Made by a program: the position numbers and the translations under genes
From: Anaerolineaceae bacterium
Lineage (GTDB): Bacteria > Chloroflexota > Anaerolineae > Anaerolineales > Anaerolineaceae
Length of the DNA stretch: 5,663 nucleotides
NCBI GenBank assembly: GCA_021107195.1
Contig: JAIOTF010000399.1
Coordinates: 1-5,663 of the forward strand
Reading direction: 5' to 3'
Part shown: positions 5,308 to 5,663 of the stretch, piece by piece
Layout of the letters: every line of letters begins with the position of its first letter
Position numbering within the stretch: the first letter of the stretch is position 1
The notes under the pieces: model-generated
Told to the model about the DNA's origin: nothing
Databases searched by the model: none
The model's input: only the letters and a program-made list of their open reading frames with translations

Positions 5308-5663
5308 ATGAGTGATACGCAAGCAGATGCACAGCAGAAAATTTATGATGTCGTCATTATCGGCGGCGGTCCAGCCGGCGTTTCGGCTGCCATTTACACA
5401 GCTCGTGCAGATCTTTCCACTTTGATCGTGGACAAAGGGATCAGCAGCGGGGCATTGGGCATGGCCAGCAAGATTGCCAATTATCCGGGTTGTGAAGCAG
5501 AAATCAAAGGACTGGACTTATTGGAAGAAATGCGCAGTCAGGCAGTGAAGTTTGGTGCGGAATTCATTCAGGATAAAGTGCAGGCTGTGGATCTGATGAG
5601 TGAAGACAAGACCGTTTATGGTAATGCCGGCACCTATCCCGGAAAAATTGTGGTGATTGCCAC
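5308..5663 (+). CDS. trxB: Thioredoxin-reductase-like FAD/NAD(P) oxidoreductase (5' part, runs off the window)
   Basis: The first 118 codons of a flavoprotein of the low-molecular-weight thioredoxin reductase family; such enzymes are usually about 300-330 aa, so roughly two thirds is missing. YDVVIIGGGPAGVSAAIYTARA (residues 13-34) is the FAD-binding beta-alpha-beta with GxGxxG at Gly19, Gly21 and Gly24. IANYPG (56-61) is the conserved NYPG segment, and GKIVVIA (112-118) leads into the expected ATG strand. Where E. coli TrxB has GGQL, this protein has SGALGMAS (47-54), so it may be a divergent subfamily with another reductant or partner. The redox CxxC and the NADPH domain would lie outside the window. 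The ATG at 5308 has AGGAG 8 nt upstream; an in-frame GTG directly before it (5305) is less likely. The gene has its own upstream regulatory region. Confidence 0.85.
   Translation, partial: MSDTQADAQQKIYDVVIIGGGPAGVSAAIYTARADLSTLIVDKGISSGALGMASKIANYPGCEAEIKGLDLLEEMRSQAVKFGAEFIQDKVQAVDLMSEDKTVYGNAGTYPGKIVVIA

Noticed and set aside
4676..5332. Minus-strand frame of 218 codons opposite the phosphatase gene and the following gap
   Set aside because: The opposite strand carries a complete catalytic motif set. This frame crosses an intergenic region and the start of another gene, and its product looks like a hydrophobic and basic shadow translation.

Overview
The window looks like a stretch of a free-living bacterial chromosome with balanced base composition, short intergenic gaps, Shine-Dalgarno-led genes and ATG or GTG starts. 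The style of the proteins, especially the histidine phosphatase and the SlyD-type isomerase, reminds me of anaerobic Chloroflexota (Anaerolineae-like). That is an impression from memory, not something the sequence proves. I see no transposase, integrase, tRNA, rRNA, CRISPR array or phage gene.

Left part (1-3692): a short leader with an extended -10 promoter, then three tightly packed plus-strand genes for the middle of adenosylcobalamin (vitamin B12) synthesis. They are cobQ/cbiP (cobyric acid synthase), cbiB (adenosylcobinamide-phosphate synthase) and a cobD-type PLP enzyme (threonine-phosphate decarboxylase). They overlap by 11 nt and abut with a 1-nt gap, so they are almost certainly one operon. 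Together they make adenosylcobyric acid, make aminopropanol phosphate and join the two. No cobalamin riboswitch is visible in the leader.

Middle (3700-4402): a minus-strand slyD-like FKBP prolyl isomerase with a histidine-rich metal-binding tail lies tail-to-tail with the B12 operon, only 7 nt away. Its promoter, a perfect extended -10, lies in a 202-nt divergent intergenic region. The promoter position and the Shine-Dalgarno site together fix the start at 4200.

Right part (4403-5663): a plus-strand histidine phosphatase (phosphoglycerate-mutase-like superfamily) of unknown substrate. It is followed by a 185-nt regulatory gap with a very AT-rich palindromic block and a GC hairpin, then the 5' part of a thioredoxin-reductase-like flavoprotein that runs off the window.

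Assessment: this is largely ordinary housekeeping and cofactor DNA, and I found no convincing undescribed system. The more interesting signals are regulatory: the AT palindromes and leader hairpin before the flavoprotein, the direct repeat in the slyD leader, the B12 operon without a riboswitch, and the metal-binding SlyD abutting a cobalt-cofactor operon.
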